Source: Chloroflexota bacterium
Lineage (GTDB): Bacteria; Chloroflexota; UBA11872
DNA length: 64,000 nucleotides
NCBI GenBank assembly: GCA_026707585.1
Contig: JAPOWQ010000074.1
Span: 62,001-126,000, forward strand
Reading direction: 5' to 3'
Positions 16,445-25,269 of this stretch are shown here, one piece after another. The position numbers and the translations under genes are program-made. The notes under the pieces are model-generated. The model saw nothing but the letters and a program-made list of their open reading frames with translations, did no database searches and was not told where the DNA came from. Each line of letters opens with the position of its first letter. Within the stretch, counting starts at the first letter, position 1.

Positions 16445-19405
16445 TTAGGCCGGTGGGGTGGTGCGGCCGTCGTTGTAGCCCCAGCATTCGGCGGCGCCGT
16501 TGGGGCGGAGGCCGCAGCTGAAGTCGTCGCCGACGGTGACGGAGGCGAAGGCGCCGGGTGGGGGCGACGATTCGCCCTGGTCGTTCAATCCCCAGCAGGC
16601 GACGGCACCATCGGTGCGCAGGCCGCAGGTGTGGCCGGAGCCGGCGCTGAGGGCCGTGAAGGATCCGGAGGGAGGCTGGGTGAGGCCGTAGGAGTCCGAT
16701 CCCCAGCAGGCCACGGTTCCATCCGCTCGCACCGCGCAGGTGTGGTTGTCGCCGACGCCCAGCGCGGTGAAGCGGCCGGGCGGCGGTTGGGTCTTTCCAT
16801 CATCGCTGTCGCCCCAGCAGACGACGGCACCATTGGTGCGAAGGCCACAGGCGTGGTCCCAGCCCGTCCCGACTGACGCGAATGCGCCGGGCGGCGTCGA
16901 CGACTCGCCAAGTAAGTCGCCCCAACACTCGACGGCGCCGTTGGTGCGCACGCCGCAGGCGTAGCCCTGCCCCCAGCCGCTAGCGCTGACCACGCTGAAT
17001 GTCCCGGACGGCGGGTTCATGTCCGGAGGGGTGACGACGGGTGATTGCGCCGGCGAATACGACAAGCGCGTGAACCCGGAGGGCAGGTTCAGGTCCGCGC
17101 TGCCGGCGACGGGTGACGGCAGCGGCCCAGACGCCAACAGCGTGGACCCGGACGGCGGGTTCGCATCCGCGCCGTAGACGGTGGTGCCCTCCCAACAGAC
17201 GAGGGAACCGTCGATTCTGATTCCGCAACTGTAGTCGTACGTAATGCTGAGCGATGCGTAGGCAAACGGCGGCGGGGAGGTGACGCCATAGGGACCGCGT
17301 CCCCAGCACGCAACGGAGCCATCGGCGCGGAGTCCGCAGGACTGGCCGTCGGCGGCGGTGACGGCGGTGAAGTTTCCAGGCGGGGGGCTGGATTGGGCGC
17401 GGTCGTTGGATCCCCAGCAATCCACCGAGCCATTGGGACGCACGCCGCAACTGTGGACGAATCCCGCGCTGATGGAGGTGAAGGCGCCGGACGGCACCGA
17501 CGTGCGACCGTCCCGGTTGGAGCCCCAGCAGACGCCGGCGCCATCGGTCCGCACGGCGCATGTGTGCCCGCCGCCTGCACTGACGGACACGAAGGCACCC
17601 GCGGGCGCGTTGGTCTGCCCGGCGTCGTTGTCGCCCCAGCAGGCGATGGCGCCGTCCGGCCGCAGGCCACAGGTGTGCCAGCTCCCGGCGCTGACAGACG
17701 TGAAGCGACCAGATGGCGGCGTGGCTTGCCCGCGGCCGTCCCGGCCCCAGCACTCGACGGCGCCGTCGCTGCGAAGGCCGCAGGAGTGCCCCCAGAAGGA
17801 GCCGCCGGAGCTGACGGCGGTGAAGGCGCCTGACGGCGCGTTGATCTGCCCATAGTCGTTGTCGCCCCAGCACTCGACGGCGCCGTCCGGGCGCACGCCG
17901 CAGGTGTGCCGGGCTCCGGCGCTGACCGCGGCGAATGTTCCAGCCGGCGGCGAGGACTGGTTGTTGTGGTCAGATCCCCAGCACTGGACGATTCCGTCGG
18001 AACGAAGTCCGCAGACGTGGTTGTACCGGCCGGTGACTGACGTGAAGTTGCCGGGGGGCGTGAATAGCTCGTTGCGGAGTCCCCGACCCCAGCAGTCAGC
18101 ACTGCCGTCGGCCCGGATACCGCAGACGCGCGCATCTCCAGCGGTGAGGGAGACAAAGGCACCCGGTAGCGGCGTGGCCCGGCCGTCGTCGTAGCCCCAG
18201 CAGGCCAGTTGGCCGTTGGTGCGGAGGCCGCAGGCGTGATCCTCGCCAACCGCGACGGACCGGAACGGGCCGGAGGGCGGCGACGCTACGCCGGACAAGT
18301 CCGATCCAGGGCAATGCGCGCTGCCGTCCGTGCGCACCCCGCACAGGCGGTAGCGATGCAGGTTGATGGACTGAAACGTGCCCGACGGCGCCGCGATGCC
18401 AAGCAGGCTTCCCCAGCAGGCGACTTCTCCATTTGCGCGGATGCCGCAGACACTGGAGAAGCCGGCGTCAACCGCGACGAAGGCGCCGTCGGGCGGTGAT
18501 GCCAGGCTGCCCTCGTAGCCTTCACGCCCCCAGCAGGAAATCGCGCCGTCCGGTCGCAGGCCGCAGGTGAAGCCGGCCCCTGCACTGACCGCGGTAAACG
18601 TGCCCGGAGGCGGCGTGGCCTGTCCATCGTCATTGTGGCCCCAGCAGGCGACGGTGCCGTTGGTGCGGATGCCGCAGGCGTGCGCATTGCCGGCGCTGAC
18701 GGACGTGAAGGGGCCCGCCGGGGCATTCAGGCGGTCCAGGTGGTCGAGGCCCCAGCAGGAGATCGATCCGTCCGTGCGCACGCCGCAGGTATAGAGGTCA
18801 CTGGCGCTGATGGCGGTGAAGGTCCCAGCCGGAGGGTCGGCCTGGCCCCGTACCGTTCCGTAGCCGTCGGTGTTGCTGCCCCAGCAGGCGACGGTGCCAT
18901 TGGTGCGGATGCCACAGGTGTGACGTTCGCCGGCGTCGACAGCAAGCCAACGGGCGGCGGGCTGGGGGCCGCCGAAGGCCCAGGCGAAGAGGCCGCGGAC
19001 ATCCTGACGGTGGTCGCGCTGGCAGGCGGCTTCAGCGGCGGGGCCAGTGCCGAAGGTGCGCTGGTAGATCTGGACGTTGCCGGTGTTGCCGAGGTGGGCT
19101 TCGACGATGTCGTTGAGGGCGACGCAGGTGGAGGGCCAGGGGGTGGGGGCGATGGGACCGGCGGAGCCTTCGTCGAAGGCCCAGGCAAAGACGGCGCGGA
19201 CGTCGTCGCGATGGTCGGACTGGCAGGCCTGCTCGGCTTGCTCGCCGAAGACCCGCTGGTAGATGCCGACGTTGCCGTGATTGCCGAGGTGCGCTTCGAC
19301 GATGTCGTTGAGGGTGACGCAGGCGGTGGGCCATTCAGCCAAGACGGGGGAGCCGAAGGCGAAGGCGGCGGCGAGGGCGACGATCAGGACGCGGAAATGG
19401 CGCAT
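16445..19405 (-). CDS. Secreted RCC1-repeat protein with duplicated N-terminal module (array member 3)
   Basis: 986 residues. Signal peptide (ending VLAEW), the same two NDIVEAHLGN modules with conserved Cys pairs, then about twenty RCC1 repeats ending CWGYNDGRTTPPA. At about 17000-17190 the array is interrupted by three shortened units lacking the CG-x-R ... CWG core (NPPSGSTLLASG, NLPSGFTRLSYS, NPPSGTFSVVS), the only Cys-free patch in the protein. The start is ATG 19405, preceded by a spacer with the GTACATTGTTCATAG box shared with member 5. Same inferred role as member 2. Confidence 0.85.
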   Translation of the reverse strand: MRHFRVLIVALAAAFAFGSPVLAEWPTACVTLNDIVEAHLGNHGNVGIYQRVFGEQAEQACQSDHRDDVRAVFAWAFDEGSAGPIAPTPWPSTCVALNDIVEAHLGNTGNVQIYQRTFGTGPAAEAACQRDHRQDVRGLFAWAFGGPQPAARWLAVDAGERHTCGIRTNGTVACWGSNTDGYGTVRGQADPPAGTFTAISASDLYTCGVRTDGSISCWGLDHLDRLNAPAGPFTSVSAGNAHACGIRTNGTVACWGHNDDGQATPPPGTFTAVSAGAGFTCGLRPDGAISCWGREGYEGSLASPPDGAFVAVDAGFSSVCGIRANGEVACWGSLLGIAAPSGTFQSINLHRYRLCGVRTDGSAHCPGSDLSGVASPPSGPFRSVAVGEDHACGLRTNGQLACWGYDDGRATPLPGAFVSLTAGDARVCGIRADGSADCWGRGLRNELFTPPGNFTSVTGRYNHVCGLRSDGIVQCWGSDHNNQSSPPAGTFAAVSAGARHTCGVRPDGAVECWGDNDYGQINAPSGAFTAVSSGGSFWGHSCGLRSDGAVECWGRDGRGQATPPSGRFTSVSAGSWHTCGLRPDGAIACWGDNDAGQTNAPAGAFVSVSAGGGHTCAVRTDGAGVCWGSNRDGRTSVPSGAFTSISAGFVHSCGVRPNGSVDCWGSNDRAQSSPPPGNFTAVTAADGQSCGLRADGSVACWGRGPYGVTSPPPFAYASLSITYDYSCGIRIDGSLVCWEGTTVYGADANPPSGSTLLASGPLPSPVAGSADLNLPSGFTRLSYSPAQSPVVTPPDMNPPSGTFSVVSASGWGQGYACGVRTNGAVECWGDLLGESSTPPGAFASVGTGWDHACGLRTNGAVVCWGDSDDGKTQPPPGRFTALGVGDNHTCAVRADGTVACWGSDSYGLTQPPSGSFTALSAGSGHTCGLRTDGAVACWGLNDQGESSPPPGAFASVTVGDDFSCGLRPNGAAECWGYNDGRTTPPA
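19060..19345. repeat. Near-identical 5' coding block, copy 3
   Basis: Same block as 13160-13475, in array member 3. Confidence 0.75.
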
Positions 19406-19442
19406 GGACTCAGACCGTGGGACCCGGTGGCTAGCCGGGAAG

Positions 19443-19622
19443 CTATGAACAATGTACCCGGTGGAAGGATAGTCGGGCGAGGGCCCAATATGTAGGTACT
19501 GTTGTATCGGTTCGCGCGAAACGATGGGTGTGCGCGATGCCCACGGCCGGCAATTGGAGCTGGGGCGATCGCGTAGCGCTTCAAGTTTGGGCAGACGTCC
19601 AAATCAGAGCGAACACGGCTAC
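19443..19622 (-). repeat. Duplicated upstream region of array member 3
   Basis: Homologous to 23935-24116: both contain a TATGAACAATGTACC box next to the gene, a GATGCCCACGG block, and end in CAGACGTCCAAATCAGAGCG. On the - strand GGTACATTGTTCATAG offers TACATT as a conserved -10 candidate. It probably carries the promoter of member 3. Confidence 0.7.
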
Positions 19623-21878
19623 CTAAAAGCGGTAGCGGCCGGGCGGGTTGGGTTTCGCCGGGGCGTTGACGCCGGTATGGCCAGAGCCCAGGCAGTAGGG
19701 GCTGCCGTCGGACCGGGCGCCGCAGAGGTGGCTTGTGCCGACGCTGAGCGACACGAACGTGTCCGAGGACGGGTAGCGCCCGAAGTAGCTCTTGTGGCCC
19801 CAACAGGCGGGGGAGCCATCGGCACGAAGGGCGCAGGTGTCGAAGTCGCCGGCCTCTACGGAGGTGAATGTGCCCGGTGGAGGGGTGGCCTGGCCTTCGG
19901 TGTTGGATCCCCAGCAGGCCAGGCTGCCGCTGGCGCGGACGCCGCAGGTGTGGGAGTCGCCAACGGCGACCGATACAAACGGACCGAGGGGCGGTGTGGA
20001 TTGGCCCTCGTCGTTGGCTCCCCAGCAGGCGATCTGGCCATTGGAGCGCAAGGCGCAGGTGTGGCGAAGTCCGGCGCTGACGGCAGTGAATGCGCCGGAC
20101 GCGGCGGCCGTCTGCCCCTCGCCACCGTAGCCCCAGCAAGCGACGGACCCGTTGGAACGGACGGCGCAGGTGTGGTACTGGCCGGCGCTCACCGCGGTGA
20201 AGGCACCGGCCGGCGGCGCGGCCTGGCCGTGATCGTTGAGGCCCCAGCAAGCGAGCGCACCGTCGGGTCGCACACCGCAGGTGTGCCAGAAGCCGGCGCT
20301 GACGGAGGCGAAGGCGCCGGGTGGCGGGGCGGACTGGCCGGAGCTGTTCCGGCCCCAGCAGGCGACTTGACCATCGGCCCGAATGCCGCAGGTGTGCTGG
20401 TGACCGGCGCTGATGGAGGCGAACTGGCTGGGCCAGGGTGCGGCCTCCCCATAGGCGTTGCCGCCCCAACAGACAACCGCGCCACTTTGGCGCACGCCGC
20501 AGGTGTGATCCCGGCCCACGCTGACCGTGCTGAACGGGCCGGCCGGCGGCGTGGCCTGACCGTCTTCGTTGGAGCCCCAGCAGGCGATGGTTCCGTCGGC
20601 GCGAATGCCGCAGGCGGTCCGGTAGCCGACGCTGACGGACGTGAAGGGGCCAGGCGGCGGCGTGGTCATGCCGCTGAAGGCCCAGCCCCAGCAGTCGACC
20701 GAGCCGTCGGTTCGCAGGCCGCAGCTGACACTGGAGCCTGAGTCAATTGACGTGAAGACGCCTGGCGGAGGCTCGAAGCTGGCGTAGGCGCTTTCGCCCC
20801 AGCAGACGGCGGCGCCGTCGGGCCGGAGCGCACAGGCGTGATCGCTTCCAGCGCTTACGGCAACGAATCTTCCCGGTGGAGCATTGGTGAGATGGTCAAC
20901 GCGAACGCCCCAGCACTCGATCGAGCCATCGGCGCGGATCGCGCAGGCGTGCCGGTCGCCGACGCTGAGCGACGCGAATCTGCCTTCCGGCAGATCTCCG
21001 GTCGCGCCCCAACACTCCAGTGAGCCATTGGGGCGGAGGCCGCAGTTGGAGCTGCGGCCAGCGGAAATCGCGGTGAAGGCGCCGAGCGGCGGTTCGGCCT
21101 GGCCGTCCCAGTTGCCACCCCAGCAGCCAACCAGGCCGTTGGCGCGGATGGCGCAGGTGTGGCTTTCGCCGGCGGCGACGTCGATCCACTCGTCGGGCGG
21201 CTGGATGCCAAAGGCCCAGCCGAAGAGCAGGCGCACGTCGTCGCGGTGATCCGAGCGGCAGGCGGCCTCGGCCGAAGGACCCCCGCCAAACGCGCGCTGA
21301 TAGATGCCGACGTTGGTGTTGTTGCCCAGGTGGCTCTCGACGATGTCGTTGAGATCCACGCAGGTGGCGGGCCAGGGAGCAGGCTGGCGAATGGCGCCCG
21401 GTGCGATATCGAAGGCCCAGGAGAAGACGCCGCGCACGTCTTCGCGGTGGTCGGACCGGCAGGCCTCCTCGGCGTCGGTGTGGTAGGCGCGCTGGTAGAT
21501 GCCGACGTTGCCGTAGTAGCCGAGGTGGGTTTCGACGATGTCGTTGAGTTCGACGCAGCTTCGGGGCCATTGGGCCGCGGCCGGTTCAGCGGGAAGGAGC
21601 GCTGCAGCGACTGCCACAAAGACGATGACTGCGTAGCGGGTAAGGAGACGCCAGCGGCTGGCTGCAGCGCGCGTTCCGACAGATGGGTCGGGGGGAGCTG
21701 CGGCCGGCGAGCGCGGACCCGGCAATGGCCTGGCGTGCCGGGGCGGCTGGTCTGGGTTGTGACGTGACCTGGACTGGCGGCGTGGAGGACTCACCTGGAC
21801 ATCCCTTGCGGCTGGCCCTGACCGAGACACCGCCCCATGCCTCTCAGGATACGGATCGTTGTAAAGCGGCGCGCGCAT
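19623..21878 (-). CDS. Secreted RCC1-repeat protein with divergent N-terminal modules (array member 4)
   Basis: 751 residues if ATG 21878 is the start. The frame stays open to 22202, but that extension overlaps member 5 in a shadow frame and is rejected. The signal region (RYAVIVFVAVAAALL, cut near AAAQW) begins about 80 residues in, so an internal GTG or TTG could be the true start. The two modules are the most divergent of the family (VELNDIVETHLGYYGNVGIYQRAY; VDLNDIVESHLGNNTNVGIYQRAF). About fourteen RCC1 repeats follow. The C-terminus leaves the repeat pattern (CLGSGHTGVNAPAKPN). Only 13 bases separate it from member 5, so the two are probably co-transcribed. Confidence 0.8.
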   Translation of the reverse strand: MRAPLYNDPYPERHGAVSRSGPAARDVQVSPPRRQSRSRHNPDQPPRHARPLPGPRSPAAAPPDPSVGTRAAASRWRLLTRYAVIVFVAVAAALLPAEPAAAQWPRSCVELNDIVETHLGYYGNVGIYQRAYHTDAEEACRSDHREDVRGVFSWAFDIAPGAIRQPAPWPATCVDLNDIVESHLGNNTNVGIYQRAFGGGPSAEAACRSDHRDDVRLLFGWAFGIQPPDEWIDVAAGESHTCAIRANGLVGCWGGNWDGQAEPPLGAFTAISAGRSSNCGLRPNGSLECWGATGDLPEGRFASLSVGDRHACAIRADGSIECWGVRVDHLTNAPPGRFVAVSAGSDHACALRPDGAAVCWGESAYASFEPPPGVFTSIDSGSSVSCGLRTDGSVDCWGWAFSGMTTPPPGPFTSVSVGYRTACGIRADGTIACWGSNEDGQATPPAGPFSTVSVGRDHTCGVRQSGAVVCWGGNAYGEAAPWPSQFASISAGHQHTCGIRADGQVACWGRNSSGQSAPPPGAFASVSAGFWHTCGVRPDGALACWGLNDHGQAAPPAGAFTAVSAGQYHTCAVRSNGSVACWGYGGEGQTAAASGAFTAVSAGLRHTCALRSNGQIACWGANDEGQSTPPLGPFVSVAVGDSHTCGVRASGSLACWGSNTEGQATPPPGTFTSVEAGDFDTCALRADGSPACWGHKSYFGRYPSSDTFVSLSVGTSHLCGARSDGSPYCLGSGHTGVNAPAKPNPPGRYRF

Positions 21879-21891
21879 GGCGGACGGCAAG

Positions 21892-23898
21892 CTAGGGCGG
21901 CGGGGTGGCGCTGCCGTTGTCGAAGCCCCAGCAGCGCAGGGCGGCGTCCGCGCGGACGCCGCAGGCGAACTCGACTCCAGAGCTGACGGAGGTGAAGGCG
22001 CCGGGCGGCGGGGTGGACTCGCCGCGATCGTTGCGACCCCAGCAGGCGAGTTCGCCGCCGGAGCGCACCCCGCAGGAGTGGAACCAGCCAGCACTGACGG
22101 AGCGAAAGGCGCCGGGCGGGGGCGAGGATTCGCCGAAGTAATCGGTTCCCCAGCAGGCGACGGTTCCGTCGAGTCGGATGCCGCAGACGTGCCGCCAGCC
22201 AATGCTCAAGGAAACCAGATTGACGCCGTCGGGCACCGTGGATTGGCCGTAGGAGTCACTGCCCCAGCATTCGACGGCGCCGTCGGGACGCGCGCCGCAG
22301 GTGGCGGTTCGGCCGGCGCTGAGGGCCGCAAAGGCTCCGATGGGAGGCCTGGGCAGGAAGGCGCCGCCCCAGTCCCGGCCCCAGCAGGTGACGGTGCCAT
22401 CGGGCCGGATGCCGCAGGTGAAGTTGCGGCCGGCGTTGACGCTGGTGAAGGCGCCCGGCGGCGGGGTGGCCTGACCATCCTTGTTCAGACCCCAGCAGTC
22501 GATGGTGCTGTCAGGCCGGATGCCGCAGGTGTGGCCGCGTCCGGCGCTGATGGAGGTGAAGGCACCAGGCGGCGGGGCGGCCTGGCCGTTGGCGTTCGAT
22601 CCCCAGCAGGCGACGGCGCCGTTGACGCGGATGCCGCAGGCGTGGGATCGACCGGCGCTAACGGCGGTGAATGCGCCGGACGGCGGCGTGGCTCGACCAT
22701 CGTCGAACCTCCAGCAAGCCAGGCGTCCGTCGGTACGGACGCCGCAGGTGTGGCCCCAGCCGGCGCTGAGTGATCGGAAGGCGCCTGCGGGAGGTGTGAC
22801 CAGGCTTTCGGCCGGGGAACCCCAGCATGCGACCGAGCCGTCCGGGCGCAGGCCGCAGGTGTGGCGGTTGCGGGAAGTGACAGAGGTGAAGCGGCCGTGC
22901 GGCGGCGTGGCCCTGTCGTTCTCGTTGGATCCCCAGCAGGCAAGGGCGCCGCTCTGGCGAACGCCGCAACCGTGGTCCAATCCGACGCTAATGTCTACAA
23001 ACGTGCCGGATGGCGGGGTGGCCGCGCCACTGGAGTTGTCGCCCCAGCAGGCAATCCGCCCGTCACGGCGGAGCGCACAGCCGTGGTTGGTTCCGGAACT
23101 GACGGCGGTGAAGACGCCGGATGGAGACCGGGTCTGGCCGGTGGTGTTGACGCCCCAGCACGCGAGCGATCCGTCAGTGCGGATTCCGCAGGTGTGGCCG
23201 AAGCCGGCACTGATGCGGACGAACTGGCCTGGCGGGGGCGTGGCCCGGCCGTCGTAGTTGGATCCCCAGCAGGCGACCAAACCGTCAGTGCGGATGCCGC
23301 AGGAGTAGGCGTAGCCGGTGGTGACGGAGGTGAATGTGCCGGGCGGCGGTGCGGCCTGGCCGTTGTCGCTATTGCCCCAGCAGGCGACGGTTCCGTCAAC
23401 GCGGATACCGCAGCTGTGGTCGCCGCCGGCGCTGACGGACAGCCAACGGCTGGCGGGGGCGCCACCGAATGCCCAGGCGAAGAGGTCGCGGACATCCTCC
23501 CGGTGGTCGCGCTGGCAGGCGGATTCGGCGGCGGGGCCGGCGCCGAAGGTGCGCTGGTAGATCTGGACATTGAAATCTTTGCCGAGGTGGGCTTCGACAA
23601 TGTCGTTGAGGACGACGCAGGTGGAGGGCCAGGGGGTGGGGGCGACGGGGTCGGCGGCTTCACCGTCGAAGGCCCAGGCGAAGACAGCGCGGACGTCGTC
23701 GCGGTGGTCGGATTGGCAGGCGGCTTCGGCACCGTCACCGAATGCGCGCTGGTAGATACCGACGTTGCCGTGGTTGCCGAGATGGGCTTCGACGATGTCG
23801 TTGAGAGCGACGCAGGCGGTGGGCCATTGAGCGAGGGCGGGGGAGGCGAAGGCAAGGGCAGCGGCGAGCGCGACGATCAGGACGCGGATATGGCGCAT
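21892..23898 (-). CDS. Secreted RCC1-repeat protein with duplicated N-terminal module (array member 5)
   Basis: 668 residues. Signal peptide MRHIRVLIVALAAALAFA to ALAQW, nearly the same as member 3; two NDIVEAHLGN modules (the second reads HLGKDFNVQIYQRTF); then about fourteen RCC1 repeats with paired Cys, ending CWGFDNGSATPPP. It is the first gene of the array in transcription order, and its upstream region is duplicated before member 3. Expected to be exported; partner unknown. Confidence 0.85.
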   Translation of the reverse strand: MRHIRVLIVALAAALAFASPALAQWPTACVALNDIVEAHLGNHGNVGIYQRAFGDGAEAACQSDHRDDVRAVFAWAFDGEAADPVAPTPWPSTCVVLNDIVEAHLGKDFNVQIYQRTFGAGPAAESACQRDHREDVRDLFAWAFGGAPASRWLSVSAGGDHSCGIRVDGTVACWGNSDNGQAAPPPGTFTSVTTGYAYSCGIRTDGLVACWGSNYDGRATPPPGQFVRISAGFGHTCGIRTDGSLACWGVNTTGQTRSPSGVFTAVSSGTNHGCALRRDGRIACWGDNSSGAATPPSGTFVDISVGLDHGCGVRQSGALACWGSNENDRATPPHGRFTSVTSRNRHTCGLRPDGSVACWGSPAESLVTPPAGAFRSLSAGWGHTCGVRTDGRLACWRFDDGRATPPSGAFTAVSAGRSHACGIRVNGAVACWGSNANGQAAPPPGAFTSISAGRGHTCGIRPDSTIDCWGLNKDGQATPPPGAFTSVNAGRNFTCGIRPDGTVTCWGRDWGGAFLPRPPIGAFAALSAGRTATCGARPDGAVECWGSDSYGQSTVPDGVNLVSLSIGWRHVCGIRLDGTVACWGTDYFGESSPPPGAFRSVSAGWFHSCGVRSGGELACWGRNDRGESTPPPGAFTSVSSGVEFACGVRADAALRCWGFDNGSATPPP
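23550..23845. repeat. Near-identical 5' coding block, copy 4
   Basis: Same block as 13160-13475, in array member 5. Confidence 0.75.
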
Positions 23899-23934
23899 GA
23901 GCTCAGACTGTCGGTCCGGCGGCTACCCAGAAGG

Positions 23935-24116
23935 CTATGAACAATGTACCGGTGGGATGCCTGTAGGGCGAGCACAAGCTATCCAGATAGCTTTATACCG
24001 GTTCAACCGAGATGGCGGTATGCGGGATGCCCACGGACGGCAATCGGAGCTGGCGCAATCGCATATCTCTTCAAGTATTCGGCAGACGTCCAAATCAGAG
24101 CGAACATGGCTACCTG
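23935..24116 (-). repeat. Duplicated upstream region of array member 5
   Basis: Partner of 19443-19622. It additionally contains a perfect dyad AAGCTATC CA GATAGCTT (23976-23993) that is absent from the other copy, overlapping a TATAAA on the - strand. Probably the promoter region of the array. Confidence 0.7.
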
Positions 24117-24165
24117 ACATCAGGCTGGCAGGCGGCTTCGGCGCCCGCGTGAAAGGTGCGCTGGG
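24117..24165 (-). pseudogene. Relic of another NDIVEAHLGN-module gene
   Basis: About 45 bases (GGCAGGCGGCTTCGGCGCCC and neighbours) match the 5' coding block of array member 2. On the - strand they read RTFHAGAEAACQ, the end of the first module, before the match stops on both sides. It directly adjoins the duplicated upstream region, as expected if a sixth gene was deleted by recombination. Confidence 0.65.
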
Positions 24166-24351
24166 ATTGATCGGGGTGCCGGGTTCCGGCCGAGGTTGCC
24201 GGGATGACGGGGTGGTTGCTGTGCGTGGGGGTGTGGTTCGACACCATTCGGTGGGTACAACGGCCCGGCTCGCCACGAACGGACTTGGCGTCGCATTGGC
24301 AGGGTCGGGGCGGATTTTCGGCGAGGGCGGGGTGGTTTCGGGGGGAAGAGT

Positions 24352-24373
24352 CCCAGGCTGCGCGCAGCCTGGG
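24352..24373. repeat. Perfect 22-base palindrome
   Basis: CCCAGGCTGCG followed immediately by CGCAGCCTGGG: an uninterrupted 11+11 dyad in gene-free DNA. It could form a hairpin in RNA; there is no T run after it. Confidence 0.6.
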
Positions 24374-24455
24374 CCACAGGGGCATGGGCGACTGGTCTCC
24401 CTAGGTCGGACTAAGCTGGGCCATGGCGCGTGAACCAGGAGGGTGAGGCAGAACC

Positions 24456-24702
24456 GTGGGCGTCGACGGTGGGTACAGTCGACCACGGGCGAAGCGAGCA
24501 TCCCGACGACGGGTATTGACGCTGCTGCTGGCCGGTGGTGTCTGCGGTTCGCTGTTCGGGAGCTGTGGGGACGAAGGGCCGCCCGAAAGGTTCAAATTCC
24601 CCAACACGGACAAAATGGCCGGCTCCGGGTCGCGTTGAACTCGTGGGCGATGGAAGGTTCAGCGTGGCGGGCAGCCACGAACTGACGGGCGACCCGGCCT
24701 AA
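24456..24702 (+). pseudogene. Small lipoprotein remnant, apparently frameshifted
   Basis: From GTG 24456 a 60-residue frame reads an Arg-rich start, a hydrophobic stretch (LTLLLAGGVCG) and a lipobox-like LFGSCGDE, then FKFPNTDKMAGSGSR and stop. The next frame continues with protein-like sequence (RVELVGDGRFSVAGSHELTG) to TAA at 24700-24702. A single-base shift near 24630 would join them. Read as a decayed or short lipoprotein gene; family not recognised. Confidence 0.35.
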
Positions 24703-24836
24703 GCACGGATTCTCAGGCCACAGCTTTCGCCGGTGGCCGGCGTTGCGCGCCGCCTGGGCCGCAAGACCGAGAGACTTTGGCCCTGCTCAGCACGAATGGG
24801 GGCGCATGAGCCAAGGACCGCTCACCGAATGCCGCG

Positions 24837-25269
24837 GACGGCTTCTGCCTCTCCACTTGGAGAGGGTGAAGAGCGGCGGCCGCAGAGGAGGGTGTTTCCT
24901 AATGGGTTTGGGTGCCCGGAAGACCCCTCACGGAATTCGGCCGAAGACGGCCGAGTCTGCCTCTCCCCTTGAAGATGGTGAAGAACGGCGGCCCCAGCGG
25001 AAGGTGCTTGACTTCGGCTTGGTTGTCTCACCGAGGCAGCCACCCTCACCCCAGCCCTCTCCCTCAATGGAGAGGGAGAAAGAGCGGCGTCTCACATAAG
25101 GAGTTCGACCCTGGCCCGAGCCGCGTGGTAGCCGGGGTGGGTGCGCGGACGTCCATCACCAGTTTCGACGGGTACGCCGAACCCCGGATCGAGTTCCCCG
25201 GATCGGGTCCGGGGCAGGCAGGGGCAGGCTCTGCCTCTCCCCCAGGAGAGGGTGAAGATGGGCGGTCCG
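24837..25269. repeat. Cluster of the dispersed GGAGAGGGTGAAGAG repeat (about four partial copies)
   Basis: Copies near 24845-24887, 24908-24990, 25055-25097 and 25225-25262 share a TCTGCCTCTCCC ... GGAGAGGGTGAAGA(G) core that can fold (CTCTCC with GGAGAG). The second copy also has the upstream block TGCCCGGAAGAC ... TTCGGCCGAAGAC. The same element recurs at 28116-28219 and 41478-41580. It lies only between genes. The rest of 23899-25421 contains no gene that I can support apart from the remnants listed separately. Confidence 0.7.

Noticed and set aside
15427-16521. Several long Gly/Ala/Asp-rich + strand frames opposite the RCC1 genes (also near 19524-20741 and 22861-23940)
   Set aside because: They mirror the repeat pattern of the opposite strand and have no family features; the RCC1 frames have signal peptides and conserved repeats.
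21879-22202. Extension of array member 4 into member 5
   Set aside because: The added residues are a Pro/Ala/Ser-rich shadow of member 5 and would place the signal peptide far inside the protein.
13582-23898. Direct repeats suggesting a CRISPR array
   Set aside because: The repeats are in-frame coding units of 37-38 residues without spacers.
24560-24620. tRNA-like T-arm string GGTTCAAATTCC
   Set aside because: No acceptor stem, D arm or anticodon arm can be drawn around it.
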